From the NCBI RefSeq assembly GCF_023920705.1, contig NZ_CP094657.1, positions 3,286,001 to 3,350,000 on the forward strand: a DNA stretch of 64,000 bases, given 5' to 3'. The DNA comes from Acinetobacter sp. XS-4. Lineage in GTDB: Bacteria; Pseudomonadota; Gammaproteobacteria; Pseudomonadales; Moraxellaceae. The translations under genes were made by a program, and so were the position numbers. The notes under the pieces were generated by a model. That model was not told where the DNA came from. It saw only the letters and a program-made list of their open reading frames with translations, and did not search any database. How positions within the stretch are numbered: the stretch's first letter is position 1; every line of letters begins with the position of its first letter. Shown here one piece after another: positions 40,379-50,051 of the stretch.

Positions 40379-40468
40379 AAATCACCCGCTACTTTTTATA
40401 TGCATTAATCCATGCTTTTCTTTCGCATCCTTGTTTTTAACTGATCGTACCGATTAAAAACTATGTCA

Positions 40469-40479
40469 TTGTCTGACAA
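40469..40479. promoter_or_regulatory. Candidate GntR/FadR-type operator upstream of gntR-smc-zipA
   Basis: TTGTCTGACAA fits the FadR-subfamily consensus T-N-G-T-N3-A-C-N-A exactly and extends to ATTGTC-T-GACAAT with perfect symmetry. It lies 90 bp before the gntR start. Confidence 0.55.
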
Positions 40480-40564
40480 TTTTATTGCATTTTAAGCCAA
40501 CCCATTTAAAAACAACACCAAAATCGGATGAATAAAAGCCCCGAATGTTCTTATATTATTTAAT

Positions 40565-40597
40565 AAAAAAAGCTCGAATTTCTAAAAATTCAAGCTC
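40565..40597 (-). terminator. Terminator after the TauE/SafE gene
   Basis: On the minus strand AGCTTGAATTT pairs with AAATTCGAGCT (one wobble pair) around TTAG and is followed by seven T. Confidence 0.75.
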
Positions 40598-40634
40598 TTA
40601 AGTCGTAGCTCTAGTAAGATTAATATTTTATTCT

Positions 40635-41438
40635 CTAATTCATAATCCCTTTATAAATAAAATAACTACCCACCACGACTAACAAACAGGCAAAGCATTT
40701 TTTCAACATTTGTGGTGACAATGCATGAGCAACTTTTGCTCCAAATTTGGCTGTAATAAAACTCATGACACTAATGCCAATAAAAGCATAGATGTGCACA
40801 TAACCAATCGTGTTAGGTACAGAGATGTGTTCTTTTGCACCAAACCACATAAAACCAATTGCACCTGCAATAGCAATGGGTAAACCACAAGCAGCAGAAG
40901 TTGCGACTGCTTTTTGCATGACGACGCCATGACGGTTTAAATACGGAACAGTTAAGCTACCGCCCCCAATACCAAAAATTGCTGAAGCAACCCCAATACC
41001 ACCACCTGCCATGAATTGCATTGATGTTGAAGGAAGCTTGCTGTTTGGATCGACCATAACATGAGCACCTTTAAACATACGATAAGCCATGAAAACAGCA
41101 AAGACACCTATAAGGAGCTGTAAATGCTGACCAGACATCAGGTCGGCAATACCAGCACCCAAAAATGAACCAATAATCAGCCCAGGCGCCAAGTTACGAA
41201 AAACAGGCCAGAGTACTGCACCCTTTTTATGATGGGCAGAAACTGAACTAAAAGACGTTACGATAATGGTTGCAAGTGATGTTCCAACTGCAATATGCAT
41301 GATTACCGCAGGGTCATAGTGCAACTGGGTAAAAACCACATAGAGGATTGGTACAATAATTAGTCCACCACCAACTCCAAACAATCCGGCAGTAAAACCA
41401 GCAATTGCGCCAATGAGTAAATATATGATTAACTCCAT
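40635..41438 (-). CDS. TauE/SafE-family permease
   Basis: A 267-residue inner-membrane protein with about eight helices in two related halves. Each half carries a Gly-rich segment, GLFGVGGGLIIVPIL and AIFGIGGGSLTVPYL, the hallmark of TauE/SafE (DUF81) proteins. Members export sulfite, sulfoacetate or related organosulfur anions; the substrate here cannot be read from sequence. It is a single gene, divergent from birA by 30 bp. Confidence 0.88.
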   Translation of the reverse strand: MELIIYLLIGAIAGFTAGLFGVGGGLIIVPILYVVFTQLHYDPAVIMHIAVGTSLATIIVTSFSSVSAHHKKGAVLWPVFRNLAPGLIIGSFLGAGIADLMSGQHLQLLIGVFAVFMAYRMFKGAHVMVDPNSKLPSTSMQFMAGGGIGVASAIFGIGGGSLTVPYLNRHGVVMQKAVATSAACGLPIAIAGAIGFMWFGAKEHISVPNTIGYVHIYAFIGISVMSFITAKFGAKVAHALSPQMLKKCFACLLVVVGSYFIYKGIMN

Positions 41439-41468
41439 AAATGTTTTACCACTCTGCTCATATTCAAC

Positions 41469-42221
41469 ATGGATTTAGAGACTCGCCAACTACAACAACT
41501 TTTAAGCGCAAAAAACCAGCTTCCAGAAGTGGTTTTATTAAAAGCAACCACAACTTCGACCAATGATGATATTCGTGAAATTGCCCAAAAAGGCATTACA
41601 ACAGGCTTGGTTTGCAGTGCTCAACAAACTCAAGGGCGAGGTCAACATCAACGGCAATGGATTTCACCTGAAGGAAACATTTATTTAAGCACATTGGTGC
41701 AAACTCGAACACCCTTAGATGGTCGCTTAGCACTTGAAGTTGCTCTAAATATTCTGCAAATTCCGCAGTTGCAGCCTTTAAGCTTACAAGTGAAATGGCC
41801 AAATGATTTGTATAGTGCTCAAGGTAAATGGGGTGGAATTTTGGTCGAACCGCTTTCCCAGCATCAAGCTATTGTGGGTGTAGGCATTAATTTAAAAACA
41901 CCGCCAGTAACCGACAATGACCAACCAATTACCTCATTAGAAGATTTAGGTTTAGAACAAATGAGTCGTCTTGAACTCATTTCAGAGCTATATGTCGCTA
42001 TTCAAAATGCAGCTCGCTGGTTTGATCATGGTTGCTACAACTTGGCAGGACGTTTTAATCACCACGCTGCATGGATTAATCAGTTAGTTCAGTTCGAACA
42101 TAGTCAGGGACTGGTACATGGCCGTTTTGTTGGAATATCCAATGAAGGTGCAGTAATTCTTGAAACCCCAGAACCTCAGCAGTTTTATCAAGGTCGCTTA
42201 AGACCACAAGTGAATCAATAA
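41469..42221 (+). CDS. birA: BirA, biotin-protein ligase without DNA-binding domain
   Basis: BirA activates biotin as biotinyl-AMP and transfers it to carboxylase carrier proteins. The catalytic motifs are [29 protein letters not shown] and KWPNDLY with the active-site lysine. The protein has 250 residues and begins directly in the catalytic domain. The N-terminal helix-turn-helix of the bifunctional E. coli BirA (321 residues) is absent, so it cannot repress the bio operon as E. coli BirA does. coaX follows after 14 bp, a common pairing. Confidence 0.94.
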   Translation: MDLETRQLQQLLSAKNQLPEVVLLKATTTSTNDDIREIAQKGITTGLVCSAQQTQGRGQHQRQWISPEGNIYLSTLVQTRTPLDGRLALEVALNILQIPQLQPLSLQVKWPNDLYSAQGKWGGILVEPLSQHQAIVGVGINLKTPPVTDNDQPITSLEDLGLEQMSRLELISELYVAIQNAARWFDHGCYNLAGRFNHHAAWINQLVQFEHSQGLVHGRFVGISNEGAVILETPEPQQFYQGRLRPQVNQ

Positions 42222-42235
42222 ACAGGTGTTCTTCC

Positions 42236-42970
42236 ATGAAAAGTTTATGGCTTGATATCGGGAACACCCGTTTAAAGTATTGGATTACTGAAAATCAGCA
42301 AATTATTGAGCATGCAGCTGAGCTACATTTACAGTCCCCTGCCGATCTGCTACTTGGTTTAATTCAACACTTTAAACACCAAGGTCTGCATCGTATTGGG
42401 ATTTCTTCAGTTCTCGATACTGAAAACAACCAACGTATTCAGCAGATTTTAAAATGGCTCGAAATTCCTGTTGTTTTTGCCAAAGTTCATGCTGAATATG
42501 CTGAGTTAAAGTGTGGCTATGAAGTACCAAGTCAGCTCGGGATTGACCGCTGGTTACAAGTATTAGCTGTAGCTCAGGCTAATGAAAACTATTGCATTAT
42601 TGGTTGCGGAACAGCGCTTACGATTGATCTAACGCAAGGTAAACAACATTTAGGAGGTTACATCCTCCCTAATTTATATTTGCAGCGCGATGCACTCATT
42701 CAAAATACAAAGGGCATTAAAATTCCAGACTCAGCTTTTGATAACCTGAACCCAGGTAATAACACAGTCGATGCAGTGCATCACGGTATTTTGTTAGGCC
42801 TTATTAGTACGATTGAAAGCATCATACAGCAATCTCCTAAAAAGTTGCTCCTTACAGGTGGGGATGCTCCCCTTTTTGCTAAGTTCTTGAAAAAATATGA
42901 TCCAGTCGTAGAAACTGATCTTTTGCTCAAAGGACTACAACAATATATTGCTCATTATCCTAAAGACTAA
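42236..42970 (+). CDS. coaX: CoaX, type III pantothenate kinase
   Basis: CoaX phosphorylates pantothenate in the first step of coenzyme A synthesis. It is the type III form with the actin-like ATPase fold: [12 protein letters not shown] at residues 6-17, then [10 protein letters not shown] and the [10 protein letters not shown] phosphate motif. The length is 244 residues. It is co-oriented with birA, with an AGGTG ribosome-binding site about 8 bp before the ATG. Such enzymes are generally not feedback-inhibited by CoA. Confidence 0.96.
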   Translation: MKSLWLDIGNTRLKYWITENQQIIEHAAELHLQSPADLLLGLIQHFKHQGLHRIGISSVLDTENNQRIQQILKWLEIPVVFAKVHAEYAELKCGYEVPSQLGIDRWLQVLAVAQANENYCIIGCGTALTIDLTQGKQHLGGYILPNLYLQRDALIQNTKGIKIPDSAFDNLNPGNNTVDAVHHGILLGLISTIESIIQQSPKKLLLTGGDAPLFAKFLKKYDPVVETDLLLKGLQQYIAHYPKD

Positions 42971-42985
42971 AATACAGAACAAAAT

Positions 42986-43012
42986 AAAAGGCGCTATATG
43001 CGCCTTTTATTT
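42986..43012. terminator. Bidirectional terminator between coaX and ffh
   Basis: AAAAGGCGC pairs with GCGCCTTTT around a 5-nt loop, flanked by T and A runs on the two sides. Confidence 0.85.
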
Positions 43013-43019
43013 TATAAGT

Positions 43020-44435
43020 TTATTTCTTTTGGTCGTTGTTACCAAACAGTGGGCCCATTCCGCCGCCACCGCCGCCGCCAAATTGTTTTTGCATATTGCC
43101 TAATGAACGCATCATTTTGCTCATACCAGATGGATTCGCAAATTTCTTCATCATTTTAGCCATTTGTGCTTGTTGCTTAATGAGTTTATTCACTTCAGCA
43201 ACATCCATACCACAACCTGCCGCAATACGTTTTTTACGGCTTGGGTTCATCAAGTCTGGATTACGGCGTTCTTTAACGGTCATTGACTGGATAATAGCTT
43301 CCATTTTCTTGACCTGTTTTTCAGGATTTGCTTGCTCAATAGCCTGCTGAATTCCTGCACCGCTCATGCCAGGCAACTTATCTAAGAAGCCCATCATACC
43401 GCCCATACTTTTCATTTGCTCAAATTGCATCAGCATATCTTCAAAGTTGAAGCTGCCTCCTTTTTGCAATTTTTTAGCCATTTTTTCGGCTTTTTCTTTG
43501 TCGATTTTGCGTTCAACTTCCTCGACTAAAGAAAGTACGTCACCCATGCCTAAAATACGTTGAGCAACACGATCTGGATGGAATGGTTCTAAAGCATCAA
43601 GCTTTTCACCCATACCTAAGAACTTGATTGGCTTACCCGTAATTGCACGTACAGAAAGCGCAGCACCACCACGTGCATCACCGTCAGTTTTAGTAAGAAT
43701 CACACCCGTAAGTGCTAATGCATCATTAAACGCTTTAGCTGTATTTGCAGCATCCTGACCTGTCATGGCATCAACCACAAACAAGGTTTCAGTTGGCTTA
43801 ACAGCAGCATGTAATTCTTTAATTTCGTCCATCATGTCTTCATCGACATGTAAACGACCTGCAGTATCGACAATTAACACATCAGCAAACTGGATTTTTG
43901 CCTGTTCAATTGCACGATTAACGATATCAATTGGCTTTTCTGAAGCATCTGATGCAATAAAGCCTGCACCAACTTCTGCTGACACAGTTTCTAACTGTTT
44001 AATCGCTGCTGGACGATAAACGTCGGCAGAAACTGTCATTACTTTTTTCTTTTGACGTTCTTTTAAGAATCGTGCCAACTTAGCGGCAGTTGTCGTTTTA
44101 CCCGCACCTTGTAAACCAGCAAGTAATACAACAACGGGAGGCTTAGCACTTAAATCAAGTGTTTCATTCGCCTCACCCATCATCTTGGTAAGTTCGTCAT
44201 AGACAATTTTTACAAATGCCTGGCCTGGTGATAACTGAGTCATCACTTCTTGGCCCAATGCCTCTTCCTTAACTTTCGCGATAAATTCACGAGTTACAGG
44301 TAACGCGACATCGGCTTCAAGAAGTGCCATACGTACTTCACGTAAGGTATCTTTAATATTGTCTTCGGTCAGCTGCCCTGAGCCAGTAACATTTCTTAAA
44401 CTCTGTGTGAGTCGTTCTGTTAAGGTATCAAACAT
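43020..44435 (-). CDS. ffh: Ffh, signal recognition particle protein
   Basis: Ffh binds 4.5S RNA and signal sequences and targets membrane proteins to FtsY. The N-domain is helical. The GTPase G-domain has GLQGAGKTTTAAKLA near residue 107, DTAGRLHVDE and TKTDGDARGG. The methionine-rich M-domain follows (SMGGMMGFLDKLPGM and the rest). The C-terminus ends in a glycine run near FGGGGGGGMGP. The length is 471 residues. It is divergent from ypjD, a neighbour pairing common in gammaproteobacteria. Confidence 0.97.
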   Translation of the reverse strand: MFDTLTERLTQSLRNVTGSGQLTEDNIKDTLREVRMALLEADVALPVTREFIAKVKEEALGQEVMTQLSPGQAFVKIVYDELTKMMGEANETLDLSAKPPVVVLLAGLQGAGKTTTAAKLARFLKERQKKKVMTVSADVYRPAAIKQLETVSAEVGAGFIASDASEKPIDIVNRAIEQAKIQFADVLIVDTAGRLHVDEDMMDEIKELHAAVKPTETLFVVDAMTGQDAANTAKAFNDALALTGVILTKTDGDARGGAALSVRAITGKPIKFLGMGEKLDALEPFHPDRVAQRILGMGDVLSLVEEVERKIDKEKAEKMAKKLQKGGSFNFEDMLMQFEQMKSMGGMMGFLDKLPGMSGAGIQQAIEQANPEKQVKKMEAIIQSMTVKERRNPDLMNPSRKKRIAAGCGMDVAEVNKLIKQQAQMAKMMKKFANPSGMSKMMRSLGNMQKQFGGGGGGGMGPLFGNNDQKK

Positions 44436-44575
44436 TGCAAAATCCGCTTAAAATGGCTAGTTGCAAAAAAATCTTTCTCGAAATAGAAAATTTATGCATA
44501 GAATGCTATAGGATACTTTAGTTCGCAGCGAATTTATATCTTATATAGATGAATTAATCCTGAAAAAGGTTTGAC

Positions 44576-45385
44576 ATGATTAGCCTCCCCTTGGTTTACA
44601 CAATTTTGGCACTCATCGCATATACCACTTCTTTCTGGTATCTGTTTATTCGTTTAATGTCAAAACGTGAACCAAACCCATGGTTATTTGCTTTTGTTGC
44701 GACTTTGGCGCTCCTATTGCACGGTACAGTTTTATGTCACGCTATGCTGACACCAGCCGGAATTAACTACGATGTTTTTAATTTAGTATCTTTTACATCG
44801 TGGCTTATGCTGTTGTTAAGTTTAATTTTTAGTATTTTCCGTCCCATTGTACCGTTAAACTTGTTAGGCATTCCTGTAGCGGCTATTGGTCTAATTTTAG
44901 GTTTTGGATTCAGCCGACCAGATCAATTTATTGAGCAGCATTCGCTAGGCTTAGATACTCATATCATTCTTTCACTTTCTGCCTATGCAGTTTTGCTTAT
45001 GGCAACCATTCACGCTATTTTGCTATGGTTCCAAAATCGTGAACTCAAAAAGAAACAAAAAAAACGTTTTTGGGTCAATTTACTTCCGCCAATTCAAGCG
45101 ATGGAGTCTTTGTTATTTGATCTGATCATTACTGGGTTCATTTTATTAACGATTGCACTCGCTTTTGGTTTCTTGACGATCGATAGCTTCTTTGCACAGC
45201 ATCTCGCTCATAAAACCGTATTTAGTATTATTTCTTGGTTTATCTATGGCTCACTCTTGATTGGCCATTACAAACTCGGATGGCGAGGTCAAAAAGCGAT
45301 TCGTTTTACCTTAATTGGTTTTGTACTTTTGGCGATTGGTTTTATTGGTAGTAAATTTGTGCTTGAGATGATCTTGAGCCGTTAA
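44576..45385 (+). CDS. ypjD: YpjD-type inner-membrane protein (CcsA/HemX-like)
   Basis: A 269-residue protein with about eight membrane helices, of the cytochrome c assembly/HemX-like family. A histidine-containing TM segment (LDTHIILSLSAYAVLLMATIHA) and the later GHYKLGW are typical. The E. coli homologue YpjD also sits beside ffh and has been linked to divalent cation handling. A role in haem or metal traffic is an inference only. Confidence 0.85.
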   Translation: MISLPLVYTILALIAYTTSFWYLFIRLMSKREPNPWLFAFVATLALLLHGTVLCHAMLTPAGINYDVFNLVSFTSWLMLLLSLIFSIFRPIVPLNLLGIPVAAIGLILGFGFSRPDQFIEQHSLGLDTHIILSLSAYAVLLMATIHAILLWFQNRELKKKQKKRFWVNLLPPIQAMESLLFDLIITGFILLTIALAFGFLTIDSFFAQHLAHKTVFSIISWFIYGSLLIGHYKLGWRGQKAIRFTLIGFVLLAIGFIGSKFVLEMILSR

Positions 45386-45469
45386 ATAAATTAAAATTTC
45401 TTCGATACTAGACAGCGTTATACATATCCCGTATAACGCTGTTTTCTTTTTGCTCAGGTGACACAGACT

Positions 45470-46414
45470 GTGAAACTCATACTCGCTCCAATGGAAGGTT
45501 TAACTGACCCGATCATGCGGGATACACTCACATCTGTTGGTCATTTCGACTGGTGTGTGACCGAGTTTATTCGAGTTACTGACAGCATTTTGCCAGACCA
45601 TATTTACTATAGTTTTTGTCCAGAATTAAAAAATGACGGTAAAACAGCAGCTGGTACACCGGTACATGTTCAATTCCTAGGGAATAATCCCGAGATGCTG
45701 GCAGCAAATGCAGCAAAAGTTGTAGAGCTTGGTGCACCAGCAATTGATCTAAATTTCGGTTGTCCTGCAAAAACTGTAAACCGACACCGAGGCGGCTCTG
45801 TTCTTCTTGATGAACCTGATGTTGTACATATGCTTATTAAAGCAGTGAGAGATGCGGTGCCTGCACACATCCCTATTTCAGCAAAAATGCGTTTAGGTTA
45901 TCTCGATGAAAACCACACCATGGAAAATGCCCATGCTGTTGAAGATGCTGGTGCAAGCTGGTTGACGGTTCATGCACGTACTAAAGCAGATGGTTATACG
46001 CCACCTGCCTATTGGGAAAAAATTCTGCCCATTAAAGAAGCTTTAAAAATTAATGTCATTGCTAATGGTGAAATCTGGAACAATGCTGATGCTAGAGCTT
46101 GTCAGCAACAATCTGGCTGTGAAGATTTAATGATTGGACGTGGTGCTGTGACGACCCCTGATTTAACCCAATGTATTCGTGAAAATATGAATGAAGCGTT
46201 ATTTAGTTGGGAACAACTGGTTGATTTACAAATTCGTTTTTTAAACGGTCAGGCAAAAACAGAAATTGGTATGGTCGGTCGTTATAAGCAATGGTTAGGG
46301 ATGATGACAAAAGCCTACCCACAAGCTAAAAATTTATGGGACCAAGTAAAACGTATTAAAGCTTTGGATGAAATTGTCCAACAGTTAGAACATACCAGAT
46401 CAGAAACCATTTAA
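45470..46414 (+). CDS. dusC: DusC, tRNA-dihydrouridine synthase (U16)
   Basis: DusC reduces a D-loop uridine of tRNA with FMN and NADPH. I prefer the GTG at 45470, because it follows AGGTGA by 8 bp and starts the protein at KLILAPMEGLTDP. The GTG at 45458 would add four residues. The catalytic cysteine lies in LNFGCPAKTVN, and the FMN-phosphate region is NGEIWNNADA with GCEDLMIGRGA. Sequence and length (314) fit DusC rather than DusA or DusB. Confidence 0.93.
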   Translation: MKLILAPMEGLTDPIMRDTLTSVGHFDWCVTEFIRVTDSILPDHIYYSFCPELKNDGKTAAGTPVHVQFLGNNPEMLAANAAKVVELGAPAIDLNFGCPAKTVNRHRGGSVLLDEPDVVHMLIKAVRDAVPAHIPISAKMRLGYLDENHTMENAHAVEDAGASWLTVHARTKADGYTPPAYWEKILPIKEALKINVIANGEIWNNADARACQQQSGCEDLMIGRGAVTTPDLTQCIRENMNEALFSWEQLVDLQIRFLNGQAKTEIGMVGRYKQWLGMMTKAYPQAKNLWDQVKRIKALDEIVQQLEHTRSETI

Positions 46415-46427
46415 CGCAGTATAGTCA

Positions 46428-46467
46428 AAAAAAAGAGGGCGATTGTTTTTACAACCGCCCTCTTTCG
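46428..46467. terminator. Strong bidirectional terminator between dusC and the secreted-protein cluster
   Basis: AAAGAGGGCG pairs with CGCCCTCTTT, with a further TTGT/ACAA pairing inside. An eight-base T-run follows on the minus strand and a T-run on the plus strand. Confidence 0.88.
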
Positions 46468-46494
46468 TATTTCAGGTTAAGCTATTATTCTTTT

Positions 46495-47448
46495 TTAAAA
46501 GCCGCTTACTTTCATTTTAAAGTCGGTTACAGAAACGCCAGTGACACCAAAACTCCCCATTGAGCCATTCGGTAAATTATTAAACGTTGTTGTATTTTGG
46601 GTACCCATATTTCCTAAAGTGACATTGTTAAGTGAAGCATCAAATTTACTTGATACGCCTGTATTTCCAAAAGTTAATCCAGTTGGATCAACACCTGCAT
46701 AGAAACCATCAAGCACAAAACCAGTTGAGGTATTTGTGCCCGCAAATTTAAATCCAAATGTAGCACCCGTATTATCGGACACTAAAGTAATTGGACAACC
46801 TGCAGCAGCAGAACAAATAGATTGAATTGCCCCTCCAAATTTAACCATAACTGATTGAGCAGCATGGCCAAGCTGAATATTTAAACGAGGTTTATTGGTT
46901 TGTACAAAGTTAATATCTAGATTGCCAGTAGAACGGATCAGTTCTTTTACGCCCGTATTTACTGTCGTTCCCGAACTAAAAATTGATTTTGGCGCATAAC
47001 TTGTTAATGCATAATCGGATGGACTAGATAAAGATGCACTAGGGGCCATATAGACTGAAAAAGGTAAAAGTCGAATACCGTTTACATCACTCCCCATAGA
47101 TACCGCTAAATTTAAAAAAGGATTTCCACCACCAGCATCGACATCCATTGCAATATTAAAAGAAGGATTACTCGATACAGCAGCTTTAATAAACTCTATG
47201 CCAGGAACTGGATTAGTAGAATTCCCTGCAATGACAAAGCCAGCCTTACTATTATACGAAGTTGAGGCAATACCGTTTGTATCAATCAGAGTGACTTGAT
47301 TAAATTTAACTTTATCAGCCTGAATACCTAAGGTTAAACCATTTTGACCCGTTGCTGCTGCAAGACTTTGGTCATCTAAAGGTTGCATTGCAAAAACACT
47401 TGAACTACTGGCAAGTAACAACCAGCACCCTATATTTTTATTCTTCAT
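46495..47448 (-). CDS. Secreted protein of the L-D-x-x-L-x4-G-Q family, gene 5
   Basis: This 317-residue protein has a Sec signal peptide (1-20, ending SSVFA). It is followed at once by the cluster motif PLDDQSLAAATGQNG (L24, L29, G34, Q35). The rest is Gly/Ser/Asn/Thr-rich and looks beta-structured, with no predicted membrane helix. Its only mature cysteines form one close pair (C-x5-C in ICSAAAGCP). It ends in VSGF; a terminal aromatic residue also occurs in many outer-membrane proteins. A palindromic terminator precedes the gene, so it may be expressed separately or by read-through. I do not recognise a function. It vaguely resembles sequences labelled DUF6160, which I cannot confirm. Confidence 0.8.
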   Translation of the reverse strand: MKNKNIGCWLLLASSSSVFAMQPLDDQSLAAATGQNGLTLGIQADKVKFNQVTLIDTNGIASTSYNSKAGFVIAGNSTNPVPGIEFIKAAVSSNPSFNIAMDVDAGGGNPFLNLAVSMGSDVNGIRLLPFSVYMAPSASLSSPSDYALTSYAPKSIFSSGTTVNTGVKELIRSTGNLDINFVQTNKPRLNIQLGHAAQSVMVKFGGAIQSICSAAAGCPITLVSDNTGATFGFKFAGTNTSTGFVLDGFYAGVDPTGLTFGNTGVSSKFDASLNNVTLGNMGTQNTTTFNNLPNGSMGSFGVTGVSVTDFKMKVSGF

Positions 47449-47576
47449 GTCGCTCTAATCCTTAAGAGACAAACGCTTATTATTTGTTCAGACTATCAGA
47501 ATAATATTCAAGTACAAAGTAATTATCCCTATAACCCGACGAATGCAAATCTAATCACATTAAAATAAAAACCATG

Positions 47577-47605
47577 TAAAAAGTGGCGATATCGCCACTT
47601 TTCTT
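47577..47605 (-). terminator. Terminator between cluster genes 4 and 5
   Basis: AAAAGTGGCGAT/ATCGCCACTTTT (47579-47602) is a 24-nt perfect palindrome. The minus strand runs out in a short T tract (TTTTTA). Confidence 0.75.
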
Positions 47606-47607
47606 TA

Positions 47608-50019
47608 TTAGTTAAAAGCACCATTTCTCGGCACAATACTAAAGCTACTATTTAAACGGCCACCAGTAATCGCAAGCTCACCTAAACGTGCACCTGCACC
47701 AGTTGAAGGTGGATAGAAGTTAATATCTTTAACACGTAATGCGCCGTCGATACTCTTATCAGGATTAAAATAAACCGCCGTATTTACGCCAACTTTACCT
47801 AAACCACTTGCAGTGTCTTTACCAACAACTAAAGCGGTATTAAATGCAAGCTTTCCAGTAATATTATCAAAGCCAATTGCAGAACCATCGATCGGATCAC
47901 TAATTTGAACCGTATTTCCAGTTGCTGTGGCAGGCATGGTGAAATCACCAAGTACTGTTAGAGCACTACCATCTGCAATTGAACTGTTTGGCACGATCGA
48001 TAAGTTTAGATCACCACCTAAACGCAGTTTTAGACCAAATAAGACATCATTATTTCTGGCAAAGTTATCAATTGGTGAGGTACATGAACCGGTAGCTGGA
48101 CAAGTTTTATACTTTGCCCCTGGTAAATAACCTGCTGCAATTTCAGTTGATAAAGCAAGTAGCATCTCTTTTAAACTAATATTGAGGCTACCATTTTCTA
48201 AGCCAATACTTCCATTGCCTTTGACGAACATATCGATGTTACGTAGCCCCATATAATAATCAGTTGGGTTACCTGCATTATTGGCATTTGGAGAACCATC
48301 AATTAATAAAATTGAGGTCGTTTTGGTTCCAGTCGCATCACGTCCTGTAGTTCCAGCTGCAATACCAAAACCTAAACGCGAAGTCGTTCCAGATGTAGCA
48401 ACAACATTCTGAACAGGTTTACCATTGGCATCTTTTGTATAGTAATAAGCACTATTTGCTGTTGCATCTAAACCATAAACAGCAGCATTAGCATTTAAGT
48501 TATAGAAAGGTAGTGCTAAACCCCACTGGTTGTTTGCACCATTGTCTGCAAACTGATTTGCAGGAGCGACATTCGCACTTGTCGTAAAACGACCACGTCT
48601 TGAAAATGCTTGAAACTCTGCTCCACGCATCGCAAGAATTAAACTGAATGGATTAGTAACCGTATCACGATGAATATTATGCTGATAATCAGCAGCTGTC
48701 GTTAAAGTACCACTCCCTAAACGGATTGCATTTAAAGTCGCGTTGTTTGGCATTAATAAGGTTTTTGTATCAGCAAGATTTAGATAAATATTTCCGCTGT
48801 CGAAATAACCACGCGTAGCTGAGTTAAGACCAGTTAAATTGCCAAACTCGAAACCATAAGCATTAAGACCTGCTCCACCAATTTCTAAAGTAGTTGCTTT
48901 ACCATCTGCACCTAGCATTGAATCATTATCTTTAGTGAATTCACCTTTCATACGAAAGGCAATGCCAGAATTACCTAAAATACTATTACTTGAACCTGTA
49001 CCCGCCGCAGTATTTGCCGTACCTAAAGTGGTGGTATCCGCAGTACCATCCATACCACGGACTTGTAAATAACTATTTACCATACGTCCACTAGCACCTA
49101 AACGAATCAAACCTTTCGCATTTTGTGGACTATTAGTTGCATCTAAAGCATAAGGATTAGCTTTATCTACATTCGAACTGAGCATCACTTCAATATTCAG
49201 GCCTGAATTGGTTACTTTGCCACTACTGTCAACATACGTACCCGCAGTTAAACCAGAAGCTGAATCTGCTACACGGTTAAAATCAACATAGCCATAGGTA
49301 GTATTCGGAGTTTGCCCTACACCAGCAACATTAGTTCCAGTATTTGTCTGTAAAACTAAGCCACGAGTTGGATCAATCAACATGGCTCCTTTACCAACAA
49401 AATTAAAGTTAAAATTTCTTAAAATTAACTGATTTAGCTGGCTGCGAGCATCCAATTGCCCTAAATAAATATTGGCATTATTAATACCAAGTGTCATGCT
49501 TGACTGGCTATTTGCATTAAATAGACCATCTTGGGTTGTAAGTGCCAAATTTAAAGGAGAAGTCGTTTGAATAGCCAACTGCCCCATTGTCGGTGAGCAA
49601 ATAGCAGAGCTATTACATACTTTAAAACTATTTACGGTAATAAGTGATGGACTGCTTTGCATAGAAAAGTCGAGTCCGGTTTTACCCGTAGTCGGATTAC
49701 TACCTACATCTAAACGGTAATTAGTGCTTAAAGTTTGGCTAGATGCATTACTTTTTTGGACTTTTACACCACTCGCTTGAGCTCTTAAGACCTGATCTGC
49801 ACTTGTTGGTGTGCCTGCATGGTCATCCCAATAAGCATTATCAATATTAATTTCGTTAAACGTAGTTTGAATAGAGATCCCATCTTGTCCATTGACGGCA
49901 CTCAAATCAGCATCTGTTAAAGCTTCTAAAGCATAAATTTGACCACTCACTAACAACATGCTGGTTGCTAATGTATTTAAAATAAACTTTGAGCTGTGAT
50001 TTTCTTTATTTTTTTTCAT
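47608..50019 (-). CDS. Secreted protein of the L-D-x-x-L-x4-G-Q family, gene 4 (largest)
   Basis: An exported protein of 803 residues, started at ATG 50017-50019 (MKKNKENHSS), 9 bp after AAGGA. The longer reading to 50058 would overlap gene 3. The signal peptide ends near GQIYA and is followed by ALEALTDADLSAVNGQDGISI (motif L34, L39, G44, Q45). The long body is rich in Asn, Gly, Thr and Ala with repeated beta-like segments such as GLQTNTG-type and LGNSGIAF. All four mature cysteines are in two pairs (CNSSAIC, CPATGSC). No catalytic motif is seen. It is probably surface-located or periplasmic. Function unknown. Confidence 0.82.
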   Translation of the reverse strand: MKKNKENHSSKFILNTLATSMLLVSGQIYALEALTDADLSAVNGQDGISIQTTFNEINIDNAYWDDHAGTPTSADQVLRAQASGVKVQKSNASSQTLSTNYRLDVGSNPTTGKTGLDFSMQSSPSLITVNSFKVCNSSAICSPTMGQLAIQTTSPLNLALTTQDGLFNANSQSSMTLGINNANIYLGQLDARSQLNQLILRNFNFNFVGKGAMLIDPTRGLVLQTNTGTNVAGVGQTPNTTYGYVDFNRVADSASGLTAGTYVDSSGKVTNSGLNIEVMLSSNVDKANPYALDATNSPQNAKGLIRLGASGRMVNSYLQVRGMDGTADTTTLGTANTAAGTGSSNSILGNSGIAFRMKGEFTKDNDSMLGADGKATTLEIGGAGLNAYGFEFGNLTGLNSATRGYFDSGNIYLNLADTKTLLMPNNATLNAIRLGSGTLTTAADYQHNIHRDTVTNPFSLILAMRGAEFQAFSRRGRFTTSANVAPANQFADNGANNQWGLALPFYNLNANAAVYGLDATANSAYYYTKDANGKPVQNVVATSGTTSRLGFGIAAGTTGRDATGTKTTSILLIDGSPNANNAGNPTDYYMGLRNIDMFVKGNGSIGLENGSLNISLKEMLLALSTEIAAGYLPGAKYKTCPATGSCTSPIDNFARNNDVLFGLKLRLGGDLNLSIVPNSSIADGSALTVLGDFTMPATATGNTVQISDPIDGSAIGFDNITGKLAFNTALVVGKDTASGLGKVGVNTAVYFNPDKSIDGALRVKDINFYPPSTGAGARLGELAITGGRLNSSFSIVPRNGAFN

Positions 50020-50051
50020 CACTTCAGTTCCTTTGAAATCTACATTAACCC

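Noticed and set aside
43060..43085. GC-rich GGT/GGC run at the end of ffh as a possible slippage tract
   Set aside because: It encodes the C-terminal glycine run of Ffh in mixed codons; it is too short and irregular to claim phase variation.
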